Positions 16,002-22,821 of a stretch of DNA of 39,092 nucleotides are shown here, piece after piece. Each line of letters begins with the position of its first letter. The stretch's first letter is position 1. This stretch comes from a virus. The notes beneath the pieces were generated by a model. That model was not told the origin of the DNA and did not search any database. It saw only the letters and a list, made by a program, of their open reading frames with translations. The stretch lies in IMG/VR virus record IMGVR_UViG_3300021335_000035, positions 1 to 39,092 of that record; one strand, 5' to 3'. The translations under genes and the position numbers were made by a program.

Positions 16002-17066
16002 ATGCCACCAAGAAATCATAAGAATTGGATTAAGACGCCTAACGTAGAATATATCTCTAGTGAATGTTATAATAACAAAGACATTTTTGAGCAAGAACAA
16101 GAACACATTTTCAGTAAGGTATGGATACCTGTTTGTCACAAGAGTGAACTTCCAGATGTTGGATGTTACAGGACATCACAGATTGCCTTTCAGAATGTTA
16201 TAGTATGGAATAAAGGTGATACAATAAAAGCATATTTAAATCACGGCCCACAACAACCTTCTGGTAAGTTATGGAACGATGAGACTTTTGGTAAAGAGTT
16301 GCATTGTGAAGTTAAACATGGTGGAATGGTGTGGACAACACTAAACCCTAATCCTACACAGAGTGTGGATGAGTGGACTGCTGGTGCGTTTGATTGTATT
16401 GCAGATGCAATTGATACTGAAGAGATGGAAGTCTTTCATTATCACAAAGCAATCATAAACACAAATTATAAATTGTGGCATGATACTAACAGTGAATTCT
16501 ATCATGACTTCATGCATTACTTTAACAGAGTAAGTGGATTCAATGATGAGTATTTTGCCCGTAAGAATATACCATTTGATAATGGTCATGTGAATGTAAG
16601 TTCATTCACAGTTAACTACGAGGAGTATGAAGGTTTTGATGACAGGGGTGAACTATCATTCCCAAACCTACCACCAAATCAGTGGTACATGGTTGACCTG
16701 TTTCCTGGCTTCAACTTCAACCTAAGAGGAAGTGCATATCGTTCAGATAGTGTAACACCAATTGGGCCAAACCAAGTTCTGATTGAGTTTAGAGGATATG
16801 GACTCAAGAAGGATACGAAAGAAGAAAGACTTACTCGCATTAAACATCACAATTCTATATGGGGGCCATTTGGTCGTAACCTACATGAAGATTTGATTGG
16901 TGTTGCTGGACAAGGTACAACAATGCGTGAGGGTACAGAGAAAAGAAACATTCTACATGGAAGACATGAGAATGGAACTATCCACGATGAAGTGGGTATG
17001 AGACACTATTATGGTGCATGGGGTGATATGTTGGGGGTAAACCCAGAAAGACCGTTAGCAGCGTAA
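16002..17066 (+). CDS. Rieske-type non-haem iron oxygenase alpha-like protein with degenerate cluster site
   Basis: Protein of 354 aa, shorter than typical ring-hydroxylating alpha subunits (~400-460 aa). The N-terminus fits the family (EQEHIFSKVWIPVCHKSELP). Where C-x-H then C-x2-H are expected, it has AYLNHGPQQPSG and ELHCEVKHGG (C102, H106): the first pair is not recognisable and the second is C-x3-H. The catalytic domain keeps NYKLWHDTNSEFYHDFMH (H168, H172 as iron ligands) and a late acidic candidate in LHEDLIGVAGQGT (E296/D297). It lies between an Fe-S carrier and NrdB. Either it uses iron without a Rieske cluster or it has a new role; the substrate cannot be read. Confidence 0.75.
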   Translation: MPPRNHKNWIKTPNVEYISSECYNNKDIFEQEQEHIFSKVWIPVCHKSELPDVGCYRTSQIAFQNVIVWNKGDTIKAYLNHGPQQPSGKLWNDETFGKELHCEVKHGGMVWTTLNPNPTQSVDEWTAGAFDCIADAIDTEEMEVFHYHKAIINTNYKLWHDTNSEFYHDFMHYFNRVSGFNDEYFARKNIPFDNGHVNVSSFTVNYEEYEGFDDRGELSFPNLPPNQWYMVDLFPGFNFNLRGSAYRSDSVTPIGPNQVLIEFRGYGLKKDTKEERLTRIKHHNSIWGPFGRNLHEDLIGVAGQGTTMREGTEKRNILHGRHENGTIHDEVGMRHYYGAWGDMLGVNPERPLAA

Positions 17067-17099
17067 AAATAAAATAACTAATAGATGGAGAAGTAAGAA

Positions 17100-18350
17100 A
17101 TGGAAATAAGAGTAATAACTAAATCAGATTGCCCATTCTGTGAGATGACCAAGAAGTGGTTTGATGATAATGGATTTGATTATCATGCAGAATTGATGGA
17201 CAACGAAGAAGAGCGTCTAGCATTCTATCAGTCTATTAATGGCATTAAAGAAGTTGTTGGAGCCCCAACTGAAGTACGCAGAGTGAACTCTGTACCACAA
17301 ATTTTTGTGGATGGTGACCGTATTGGTGGATATGATGACTTAATGAAATATGCAGAAACCCTTTTCAAAAAAAGAGGTGGTGGAAGTCTATTAAAATTTA
17401 GTGAAACTTATAAACCATTTTATTATCCTTGGGCAGTTGAAATCACAACAAGACATGAAAAGGTACATTGGATTGAAGATGAACTTGATTTGTCTGAAGA
17501 TGTATCTGATTGGAAGTCTAGTAAAGTTACTGATGCAGAGAAGGATTATATTACCAATATTCTAAGACTGTTTACACAGGCTGATGTTGCAGTTGGACAG
17601 AACTACTATGACCAGTTGATTCCAAAGTTTAAGAATAATGAAGTAAGAAATATGTTAGGTTCATTTGCAAATAGAGAAGCAATCCACCAGAGAGCATATG
17701 CACTACTGAATGAAACTCTTGGATTACCACCAGAAGAATACCATGCATTCCTTGAGTATTCTGAGATGGCAGATAAGATTGACTTCATGATGGATTCAAA
17801 TACATCCACGCATAGAGGTCTTGCACTTGCAATGGCAAAGTCAGTTATGAACGAAGGTATTGCTCTGTTTGCATCATTCGTCATGTTGTTGAACTTCCAA
17901 AGGTTCGGTAAGATGAAAGGAATGGGTAAGGTCGTAGAATGGTCTATTCGTGACGAATCTATCCATGTAGAGGGGATTGCAAAACTATTCCGACAATTCT
18001 GTATAGAATATCCAAAGGTTGTAGATGATGACTTCAAATCTGAAATCTATGAGATGGCAAGACATTCTGTGAAACTGGAAGATAAGTTTGTACAGTTAAC
18101 TTATAAGATGGGTGCTCCAGAGGGTCTTGAAGCGTCTGATGTGAAGACCTATATAAGATATATAACTGATAGAAGATTACTTCAGTTGGGATTGAAACCA
18201 AATTTCAAGGTTAAAGAAAATCCTCTACCGTGGTTAGAATGGGTACTTAACGGTGCAGACCATACTAACTTTTTTGAAAACAGAGTAACCGAATATGAGG
18301 TTGCTGGGTTAACTGGTACTTGGGATGATGCGTATGAGGACGCTGCATAA
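17100..18350 (+). CDS. nrdB: Glutaredoxin-NrdB fusion (ribonucleotide reductase small subunit)
   Basis: Residues 1-90 are a glutaredoxin (CPFC at 11-14, SVPQIFVDG, then GGYDDL); residues ~97-416 are a class Ia small subunit. Di-iron ligands and radical tyrosine are complete: D162, E193, H196, Y200 in REAIHQRAY, E252 in NEGIALF, E286 and H289 in RDESIH. The protein should hold the tyrosyl radical and carry its own reductant for NrdA, replacing a separate NrdC. Such N-terminal fusions are known in other lineages. GGAGAAG precedes the ATG. The RNR genes are split only by the Fe-S carrier and the Rieske-like gene. Confidence 0.92.
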   Translation: MEIRVITKSDCPFCEMTKKWFDDNGFDYHAELMDNEEERLAFYQSINGIKEVVGAPTEVRRVNSVPQIFVDGDRIGGYDDLMKYAETLFKKRGGGSLLKFSETYKPFYYPWAVEITTRHEKVHWIEDELDLSEDVSDWKSSKVTDAEKDYITNILRLFTQADVAVGQNYYDQLIPKFKNNEVRNMLGSFANREAIHQRAYALLNETLGLPPEEYHAFLEYSEMADKIDFMMDSNTSTHRGLALAMAKSVMNEGIALFASFVMLLNFQRFGKMKGMGKVVEWSIRDESIHVEGIAKLFRQFCIEYPKVVDDDFKSEIYEMARHSVKLEDKFVQLTYKMGAPEGLEASDVKTYIRYITDRRLLQLGLKPNFKVKENPLPWLEWVLNGADHTNFFENRVTEYEVAGLTGTWDDAYEDAA

Positions 18351-18352
18351 AT

Positions 18353-18514
18353 ATGAGTAGAAAGATTATCTCCTGTGAGGAATGTGATGCAGAATTTACA
18401 GTACGTCATGGAATGTCAGAACATCACTATGAAATAAAGTACTGTGTTTTCTGTGGCACAGAAATCCCAGAAGATAATGAAGATGACCTATACGATGAGG
18501 AAGAAGAATACTAG
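18353..18514 (+). CDS. Small zinc-ribbon protein, 53 aa
   Basis: Two CxxC pairs (CEEC at residues 8-11 and CVFC at 31-34) form a zinc ribbon, followed by an acidic tail (EDNEDDLYDEEEEY). It starts two bases after nrdB ends, and its stop shares the G of the next GTG start. Such phage zinc ribbons often touch nucleic acid or RNA polymerase; this one has no assigned partner. Confidence 0.7.
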   Translation: MSRKIISCEECDAEFTVRHGMSEHHYEIKYCVFCGTEIPEDNEDDLYDEEEEY

Positions 18515-18858
18515 TGAAGACGCAAAGTGCGAAAGCAAAAGGTAGAAGGTTACAACAGTGGTTTCGTGACCTTCTAATTGAAAATTTAGGAGTCCATCCA
18601 GAAGATGTTGAATCAAGGTCAATGGGCGCTGGTGGTGAAGACTTAATTATGGCAAGGGCTGCGAGAGAGAAGTTCCCTTATTCGATAGAGTGTAAAAACC
18701 AAGAAAAAGTAAACATATGGCAATCATATTCTCAAGCAGTGGAAAATAGTAAAGACTATGAACCAGTGGTGGTAGTTAAAAGAAACAATCACAAACCACT
18801 TGTTATAGTAGATGCTGAATATTTTGTGGGATTGCATAAAGGTGATATATCGACATAA
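18514..18858 (+). CDS. PD-(D/E)XK nuclease-like protein, 114 aa
   Basis: GTG start sharing its G with the preceding TAG. The order SRSMGAGGEDLIM ... FPYSIECKNQEKVNIWQSYS resembles small PD-(D/E)XK resolvase-like nucleases: an acidic residue after a glycine turn, then E-x-K (ECK) and a helix with Gln. The N-terminal basic helix (AKAKGRRLQQWFRDLL) may contact DNA. It may process branched DNA or act in repair. The fold assignment is by motif only. Confidence 0.65.
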   Translation: MKTQSAKAKGRRLQQWFRDLLIENLGVHPEDVESRSMGAGGEDLIMARAAREKFPYSIECKNQEKVNIWQSYSQAVENSKDYEPVVVVKRNNHKPLVIVDAEYFVGLHKGDIST

Positions 18859-18874
18859 CAATTTAGTATTAGAC

Positions 18875-19135
18875 ATGGACAACGGCAAGGGTAAACTCTA
18901 TGTCGCAAATTGTTTACGTTTTATGGGTGACCCATATGTTGCAATACAGATGATGTTGAGATTTTCAGAAAACCATCCAGATGTTAGACAGATGTTTAAA
19001 CAACAATTGGAGATGCGAGAGAAACCACGTTTTACCAAATCTGAAAAACCTGTAGAAACTCCACCAGAACCCCCCAAAAAAGAAAAGGTCATGAGAAGAC
19101 CTAGACAGAACAAGATGGAAAAGTTGTTCAGATAA
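18875..19135 (+). CDS. Unknown protein, 86 aa, Pro/Lys-rich tail
   Basis: The start is uncertain: ATG 18875 (MDNGKGKLYVANCLRF) has no clear ribosome site, and a longer form from 18812 would overlap the nuclease gene deeply. The middle is helical (YVAIQMMLRFSENHPDVRQM) and the tail is basic with a PPEPPKK run. A similar short N-terminal pattern occurs in marine phages. Function unknown. Confidence 0.5.
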   Translation: MDNGKGKLYVANCLRFMGDPYVAIQMMLRFSENHPDVRQMFKQQLEMREKPRFTKSEKPVETPPEPPKKEKVMRRPRQNKMEKLFR

Positions 19136-19205
19136 TGCACCAGACCTATGCAAATTTAACACAGCTGTTTTTCCATAGACGCAACAATTAGGACAGTGTT
19201 ACTGT

Positions 19206-19213
19206 TATAAATA
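19206..19213 (+). promoter_or_regulatory. Late promoter-like TATAAATA
   Basis: An exact T4 late-promoter octamer stands 34 bases before a 20-codon microprotein that is followed at once by a terminator, so the pair would define a short late transcript. The region 19136-19247 otherwise shows nothing recognisable. Confidence 0.5.
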
Positions 19214-19247
19214 TTCGTGTAAATCCCCAGATAAAAGGAATCTTGCC

Positions 19248-19310
19248 ATGTGGCCTTACACCGAAGATGAAGCGGACTATTTAAGTTCGTCTAAACAACC
19301 AAAAAAATAA
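19248..19310 (+). CDS. Microprotein, 20 aa (MWPYTEDEADYL)
   Basis: ATG with AAAGGAA eight bases upstream, product MWPYTEDEADYLSSSKQPKK. The MWPYxxDExxYL pattern resembles tiny conserved proteins of marine T4-like phages and cyanobacteria, which is why this very short frame is listed. A late-promoter octamer lies upstream and a strong terminator begins six bases after the stop, so it may have its own ~130-base transcript. Confidence 0.45.
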   Translation: MWPYTEDEADYLSSSKQPKK

Positions 19311-19315
19311 TCCAA

Positions 19316-19336
19316 GGGTGCATTGCACCCTTTTTT
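19316..19336 (+). terminator. Rho-independent terminator
   Basis: Perfect 6-bp stem GGGTGC/GCACCC with a three-base loop, followed by six T. It ends the unit that includes the 20-codon microprotein. Confidence 0.85.
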
Positions 19337-19354
19337 AATGCGTGGAGTAATAAA

Positions 19355-19519
19355 ATGATACACAAACTACTTAGTTTGTTCCAAAGTGATTATCCAGATG
19401 CCGGAATTGTCAGATATGTACGCACTGAATGGAACAACGAAACTAGACACTTATCTAATGACGATTGCATTAGTTTCTATAACAACTACTTAACTACAAA
19501 AGGAAGAATATCAAAATGA
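19355..19519 (+). CDS. Unknown small protein, 54 aa
   Basis: Starts after GGAGTAATAAA and ends in ATGA overlap with the next gene. The product MIHKLLSLFQSDYPDAGIVR continues with YVRTEWNNETRHLSNDDCIS; it is polar and probably soluble. No family recognised. First gene of a three-gene small operon after a terminator. Confidence 0.5.
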   Translation: MIHKLLSLFQSDYPDAGIVRYVRTEWNNETRHLSNDDCISFYNNYLTTKGRISK

Positions 19520-19725
19520 CTACAGAAGTATTTAAACACACATACGAAGTGACTTGTGAGGTATGCGACAAAGTTGCACACTACATGAGTTCATTAATTA
19601 ACAAAGCTGGTGCTCACTTAGAGATTGTCGGAACTGCAAGAGCAGCAAGTCAACTTGCTGCACAAGGATATCATAAAGAATCAAAAGAACTTATGATGCA
19701 GTTGAAAGAGTTGAAATCTAAATGA
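19516..19725 (+). CDS. Unknown small helical protein, 69 aa
   Basis: Overlaps both neighbours by four bases (ATGA). Helical, with Ala-rich stretches (VGTARAASQLAAQGYHKESK) and one CEVC pair near residues 14-17, which alone is not enough to call a zinc finger. No family recognised. Confidence 0.55.
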   Translation: MTTEVFKHTYEVTCEVCDKVAHYMSSLINKAGAHLEIVGTARAASQLAAQGYHKESKELMMQLKELKSK

Positions 19726-19850
19726 AGAATTTTTTGAACTGGTGGAATACCAGAAAACATCGTGCAATTGATGACTACCTTGCAAAGTCAGTTGACTTGG
19801 TAGACTTAGAACGCAGACAACAGGAACTTGCTCGCAAAGGGATATATTAA
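19722..19850 (+). CDS. DUF3563-like small protein, 42 aa
   Basis: The product contains DDYLAKSVDLVDLERRQQEL, which follows the DUF3563 pattern (YLA...D..DLERR...L) known from short proteobacterial proteins. The N-terminus MKNFLNWWNTRKH is basic and aromatic. DUF3563 has no established function. Coupled by ATGA to the gene before. Confidence 0.6.
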   Translation: MKNFLNWWNTRKHRAIDDYLAKSVDLVDLERRQQELARKGIY

Positions 19851-19867
19851 AGTTTTGTGAAATTTTC

Positions 19868-19896
19868 TTGACATTTCCATTTTAAAGTGGTATTGT
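19868..19896 (+). promoter_or_regulatory. Sigma70-like promoter upstream of Na/Pi-like gene
   Basis: TTGACA (19868-19873), 17-bp spacer, TATTGT (19891-19896, four of six). Predicted start near 19903, only a few bases before a terminator-like hairpin. Confidence 0.55.
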
Positions 19897-19910
19897 GTAT
19901 ATATAAAAAT

Positions 19911-19937
19911 AAGAGGGAAAATCAATTCCCTCTTTTT
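19911..19937 (+). terminator. Terminator-like hairpin in the leader of the Na/Pi-like gene
   Basis: Perfect 9-bp stem AAGAGGGAA/TTCCCTCTT, loop AATCAA, followed by TTT (five T in all from 19933). It lies between a promoter and the GGGGGC ribosome site. It may end the upstream small operon, act as an attenuator, or stabilise the 5' end of the message. Confidence 0.65.
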
Positions 19938-19952
19938 ATATTGGGGGCAATC

Positions 19953-20426
19953 ATGTCTGACCAACTTTGGAGAAAGGTTAAGAAGATGGAACTAGGTAAT
20001 CCAATTATTACAGCACTTGTAGGTCTTGTAGTATTTTATATCGGTCTGAAAATGTTTTCTGGTGGTATGAAATCTATGGGTAATATGGAACACCTTGCAT
20101 TCTTTCTAGGTAATCCAATCTATATGTTTATCGGTGGTATCGTAATGACACTGCTTTGGCAATCATCATCACTATCAACGACAGCAATCATTGCACTAGT
20201 AGCATCTGGTGCATTACCACTACCAGCCGCAATTGCAGCAGTACTTGGTGCAAACATTGGTACAACTGGTACTATCTGGTTAGCAGGACTTCTGGTTTCA
20301 GACGGAATGCCAAAAGGTGATACCTTGAGAATTGCACTAGCACATTCTGGTGCAAATCTATTCATGTCTATCATGTTACTACCTTGGGTACACCATATCG
20401 CAAGGTTCTTAGGTAAAGTAGTATAA
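19953..20426 (+). CDS. Half-length Na+/phosphate cotransporter-like membrane protein
   Basis: The ATG at 19953 follows GGGGGC; an in-frame ORF from 19887 would read through the leader hairpin and is unlikely. The 157-aa protein has four or five hydrophobic segments and the Na/Pi cotransporter (NptA/PF02690-type) repeat: LLWQSSSLSTTAIIALVASG (QSSS at 70-73), then AAVLGANIGTTGT. Full transporters contain two such repeats; only one is present, so it may dimerise or modify a host transporter. A role in phosphate uptake during infection is inferred. A strong terminator follows, so it forms a single-gene unit. Confidence 0.8.
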   Translation: MSDQLWRKVKKMELGNPIITALVGLVVFYIGLKMFSGGMKSMGNMEHLAFFLGNPIYMFIGGIVMTLLWQSSSLSTTAIIALVASGALPLPAAIAAVLGANIGTTGTIWLAGLLVSDGMPKGDTLRIALAHSGANLFMSIMLLPWVHHIARFLGKVV

Positions 20427-20435
20427 CTCTAAGGA

Positions 20436-20478
20436 AACCCACGATTCGCAAGTGATTCGCTCGATTCGTGGGTTTTTT
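20436..20478 (+). terminator. Rho-independent terminator
   Basis: AACCCACGA pairs with TCGTGGGTT (9 bp), extended by a few inner pairs after one mismatch, and followed by a T-run ending at 20478. The loop carries GATTCGC repeats. It ends the Na/Pi-like unit. 20479-20529 holds nothing recognisable. Confidence 0.8.
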
Positions 20479-20529
20479 CTTTTTCCCCTCTCCAAAAAAC
20501 TCAATAAAATCAACCACTTAAAAAAGTCC

Positions 20530-20558
20530 TTGACTTTGTTATCAAAACATCGTATAGT
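20530..20558 (+). promoter_or_regulatory. Sigma70-like promoter, conserved-spacer family
   Basis: TTGACT (20530-20535), 17-bp spacer, TATAGT (20553-20558). The spacer TTGTTATCAAAACA and the downstream GTATAGT are nearly identical to the promoter at 26055. Confidence 0.75.
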
Positions 20559-20591
20559 ATATGTATAGTCAAGAGAGAGAAAGGACTTCAA

Positions 20592-20855
20592 ATGAGTGAG
20601 ACAATTTTTATCGGTGCGAACAACGGCGGACTTGAGATTTACAAGGGGCCTGGTAATTTGATTGCTGGAAATATCCAGACTGCAAAAACTTTCAAATATG
20701 TAATGGATACCCATCATATTGATATCGACAATGATACCATCTACTACACAAGCAGCATGGACTTTGCAGATGAAGAAGGGTTCGCCCACCATGACGATGC
20801 AAAGATACTTGCAGAAGAAGGTTTTAAATTAATGGAAATGACAAAGGCGTATTAG
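20592..20855 (+). CDS. Unknown early protein, 87 aa
   Basis: First gene behind the promoter at 20530, with GAGAGAGAAAGGA before the ATG. The protein MSETIFIGANNGGLEIYKGP is acidic and mixed alpha/beta, with an HHDDAKIL segment. No family recognised. Promoter class and position suggest early expression. Confidence 0.6.
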   Translation: MSETIFIGANNGGLEIYKGPGNLIAGNIQTAKTFKYVMDTHHIDIDNDTIYYTSSMDFADEEGFAHHDDAKILAEEGFKLMEMTKAY

Positions 20856-20856
20856 A

Positions 20857-21024
20857 ATGAATAAAGAAGAATTACAAGAATTGGTTACTGAAATGTATTG
20901 GGATTTTGATAGGTTATCAACTTCTGGTCAAAACACTTTAGAAAAGATTGCAAAATTAGTTGGTGTTCCTACTGAAGAAGAGATGAACGCTATCCCCCTT
21001 GAACAACATATGGAGAATTTATAA
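20857..21024 (+). CDS. Unknown small acidic protein, 55 aa
   Basis: Starts one base after the previous stop and overlaps the next ATG by one base (TAATG). Product MNKEELQELVTEMYWDFDRL, then an LEKIAKLVGVPTEEEM segment: short, helical, acidic. No family recognised. Member of the early small-gene operon. Confidence 0.5.
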   Translation: MNKEELQELVTEMYWDFDRLSTSGQNTLEKIAKLVGVPTEEEMNAIPLEQHMENL

Positions 21025-21260
21025 TGGGTTATTTTTATCAAGATTGGAAAGAAAAGAAGATGTTTGTTGAAAACAGTGAAGGTCAGTTCGTAATGAACTT
21101 TGGTGAGGCTGAAAAGTCTATGATTGAAAATCTTGAAAGAGCAATCATCAATATCACAGAGGGTGCCTCTGATGAAAAAAGAATGGGTGTTGGATACATG
21201 GAGTATCTTGTCGATTGCCTGAAAAAAGGTAAAGTTGAAGTGAAATGGAATATCTCATAG
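21024..21260 (+). CDS. Unknown small protein, 78 aa
   Basis: Starts within TAATG of the previous gene. Sequence MGYFYQDWKEKKMFVENSEG is mixed alpha/beta, with a central helix (EKSMIENLERAIINITEG). No family recognised; third gene of the early operon. Confidence 0.55.
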   Translation: MGYFYQDWKEKKMFVENSEGQFVMNFGEAEKSMIENLERAIINITEGASDEKRMGVGYMEYLVDCLKKGKVEVKWNIS

Positions 21261-21268
21261 GAGAAGAA

Positions 21269-21469
21269 ATGTTTAATAATGTAGGTCACCCCATCGAAGG
21301 TTGGGCAATTCTGAAATGTGAATCAGACAATCAACCAGAGATTGTTTCTTTGCATCAATGTTTGGGTAATGCAGAGGAAGAAAAGATGGTTCTAAATGAG
21401 ATGGCTGAAGGTACAGATACCACTTTTGTGGTAAAAGAAACTTTCGGTTGTATGATAGAAACTGTCTAA
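21269..21469 (+). CDS. Unknown small acidic protein, 66 aa
   Basis: The ATG at 21269 is preferred over 21245 because AGGAGAAGAA stands at ideal distance. The product MFNNVGHPIEGWAILKCESD has three cysteines and is acidic (NAEEEKMVLNEMAEG). Function unknown. Last gene before a new perfect promoter. Confidence 0.55.
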   Translation: MFNNVGHPIEGWAILKCESDNQPEIVSLHQCLGNAEEEKMVLNEMAEGTDTTFVVKETFGCMIETV

Positions 21470-21476
21470 AAACTAC

Positions 21477-21505
21477 TTGACATTCGTTGTTAAAACAAGT
21501 ATAAT
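21477..21505 (+). promoter_or_regulatory. Perfect consensus sigma70 promoter
   Basis: TTGACA (21477-21482), 17-bp spacer, TATAAT (21500-21505): all twelve consensus bases. Its spacer also resembles those at 20530 and 26055 (TTG-T-AAAACA). Confidence 0.85.
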
Positions 21506-21538
21506 GATAATATAAATGAGAAAAAGTGAGGAAATAAT

Positions 21539-21892
21539 ATGAGTATTAAAGTTTTAGAATTTGAAAATGATGATGCATTGAACACCAATGGATTTCATTA
21601 TATCAGCACCATTACAACAACCTATGATAAATTGGTTGAGATTTTTGGTAAACCAACATTCACAGATGCAGACCCATATGAAAAGGTCAATGCAGATTGG
21701 AATATTGAGGCAAGAGTTCTTGAGGATGGTGCCGAAGATGAGGACGATTGGTTCTACAAAGGATTTACTATCTATAATTGGAAAACAGGTAGAATTCCTA
21801 CTGAAGAATATGAATGGCACGTTGGTGGAACTGATTATGAAGCTCATGAGATTGCATCTGAAATCTATGAGAACCATATAAATAATAACTAA
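21539..21892 (+). CDS. Conserved acidic phage protein, 117 aa
   Basis: First gene behind a perfect promoter, with GTGAGGAAATA before the ATG. Sequence TYDKLVEIFGKPTFTDADPY ... YNWKTGRIPTEEYEWHVGGT is a pattern I recognise as conserved across unrelated phages, always small and acidic. No activity is known to me; the strong early promoter suggests a host-interaction role. Confidence 0.65.
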   Translation: MSIKVLEFENDDALNTNGFHYISTITTTYDKLVEIFGKPTFTDADPYEKVNADWNIEARVLEDGAEDEDDWFYKGFTIYNWKTGRIPTEEYEWHVGGTDYEAHEIASEIYENHINNN

Positions 21893-21905
21893 AGGATAGG
21901 ATGTT

Positions 21906-22118
21906 ATGGTAACAACCACAGTCGCAACAACGGTAACAATGATTGCTACAATAATTGCATTTTATTGGGGCAAATACCTTGGCAATAAAGTGAGTGTTGA
22001 ACAGGTCATTGATTCGATGCTTGAAAAGTTAGAAAAAGATGGATTTATTAAGACCAAGAAAAATGGTCTAGGACAAACTGAATTAATTTCAATAAAAGAC
22101 TTGACAAGTGGAAAATAA
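21906..22118 (+). CDS. Small membrane protein, 70 aa
   Basis: N-terminal membrane helix (TTVATTVTMIATIIAFYWGK), then a cytoplasmic helix (VEQVIDSMLEKLEKDGFIKT). AGGATAGG lies a few bases before the ATG. No family recognised. The last codons contain the -35 box of the next promoter. Confidence 0.55.
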   Translation: MVTTTVATTVTMIATIIAFYWGKYLGNKVSVEQVIDSMLEKLEKDGFIKTKKNGLGQTELISIKDLTSGK

Positions 22119-22129
22119 TTTAGTAGAAT
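22101..22129 (+). promoter_or_regulatory. Sigma70-like promoter for structured RNA
   Basis: TTGACA (22101-22106), 17-bp spacer, TAGAAT (22124-22129). The predicted start is about 22136-22137, exactly where the 11-bp stem of the structured RNA begins. Confidence 0.7.
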
Positions 22130-22136
22130 GTAATTT

Positions 22137-22215
22137 GAGAGTCGGAATTAAGGTTGGTTGGCCCAGTTTGAAAGTTCCAAATATTATGGTCTGGGGATGC
22201 AAGTTTCCGACTCTC
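22137..22215 (+). ncRNA. Structured RNA element (~79 nt), new candidate
   Basis: GAGAGTCGGAA (22137-22147) pairs perfectly with TTCCGACTCTC (22205-22215), closing a ~57-base interior. Inside, CCCAG (22162-22166) pairs with CTGGG (22191-22195), and a small TTTG/CAAA hairpin nests within it. The 5' end coincides with the predicted transcription start. The gene downstream has its own ribosome site at 22233-22241, so this can be a 5' leader element (aptamer-like) or a small RNA with weak termination at AATTTT. No tRNA T-arm or known riboswitch signature was found. Confidence 0.6.
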
Positions 22216-22241
22216 AATTTTAAATAATGAAAGAGGTGAAA

Positions 22242-22679
22242 ATGAAATATATAATGATACCAATGATGGTTGCTTTATCTTGTTGTACTCCTGTTCATGC
22301 GATGGATGAGAACCAAGATTGCAAATACACTAAAACGGTAAACCAGAACGGTGGTGAGATTGTCAGTTCAACAACTGATTATAATTGTAAGACCACTCCA
22401 AAGGTTGTGTATAAAGAAAGCACCCCTACTGTTATTTACAGAGAAGGTACGACAGTTAGTAGTCCTGTAACGACAACCAGAGTTGTCTCATCGACTCCTG
22501 TCTACTACAATAATAATCATCAAACAACAAATGTCATTACTGATATTGCAAAAGTAATATTCTTTGGTGGAGCACCACATAGACAAGTGAGTCATAATGG
22601 TTGGGTTATACAAGTTCCTAATAGAAAGAAGGGTGCTTGTTATGCAACTGATGACCTTACAGGAACGGTTTGTTACTAA
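22242..22679 (+). CDS. Secreted protein with Thr/Val-rich middle, 145 aa
   Basis: AGAGGTGA before ATG 22242 decides against the upstream ATG at 22227. A signal peptide (MKYIMIPMMVALSCCTPVHA) probably cleaves after HA; its CC could also suggest lipidation, but no proper lipobox is present. The mature part has a low-complexity region (TVIYREGTTVSSPVTTTRVV) and a C-terminal domain with two cysteines. It is likely periplasmic or surface exposed. A structured RNA precedes it. Confidence 0.6.
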   Translation: MKYIMIPMMVALSCCTPVHAMDENQDCKYTKTVNQNGGEIVSSTTDYNCKTTPKVVYKESTPTVIYREGTTVSSPVTTTRVVSSTPVYYNNNHQTTNVITDIAKVIFFGGAPHRQVSHNGWVIQVPNRKKGACYATDDLTGTVCY

Positions 22680-22819
22680 TGTTTAAGATATTATTCGGAA
22701 TTCTGATGGGAGTAGTAATCGTCACCTATTACCCAAACATTTCAGAAACTGCTGCCAACATATTTGTTGACAGTGGGGCCCGTGACGTAATCATAGAAAA
22801 ATTGGAAGAGGTGAATTGA
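22679..22819 (+). CDS. Small membrane protein, 46 aa
   Basis: Starts in TAATG of the previous gene. One N-terminal membrane helix (FKILFGILMGVVIVTYYPNI) and an acidic tail ending KLEEVN. Possibly an envelope-interacting partner of the two exported proteins on either side. No family recognised. Confidence 0.5.
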   Translation: MFKILFGILMGVVIVTYYPNISETAANIFVDSGARDVIIEKLEEVN

Positions 22820-22821
22820 TT

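Noticed and set aside
19135-19191. 18-codon ORF overlapping the previous stop (MHQTYANLTQLFF)
   Set aside because: No ribosome site, no recognisable pattern, and the region reads as plain intergenic sequence.
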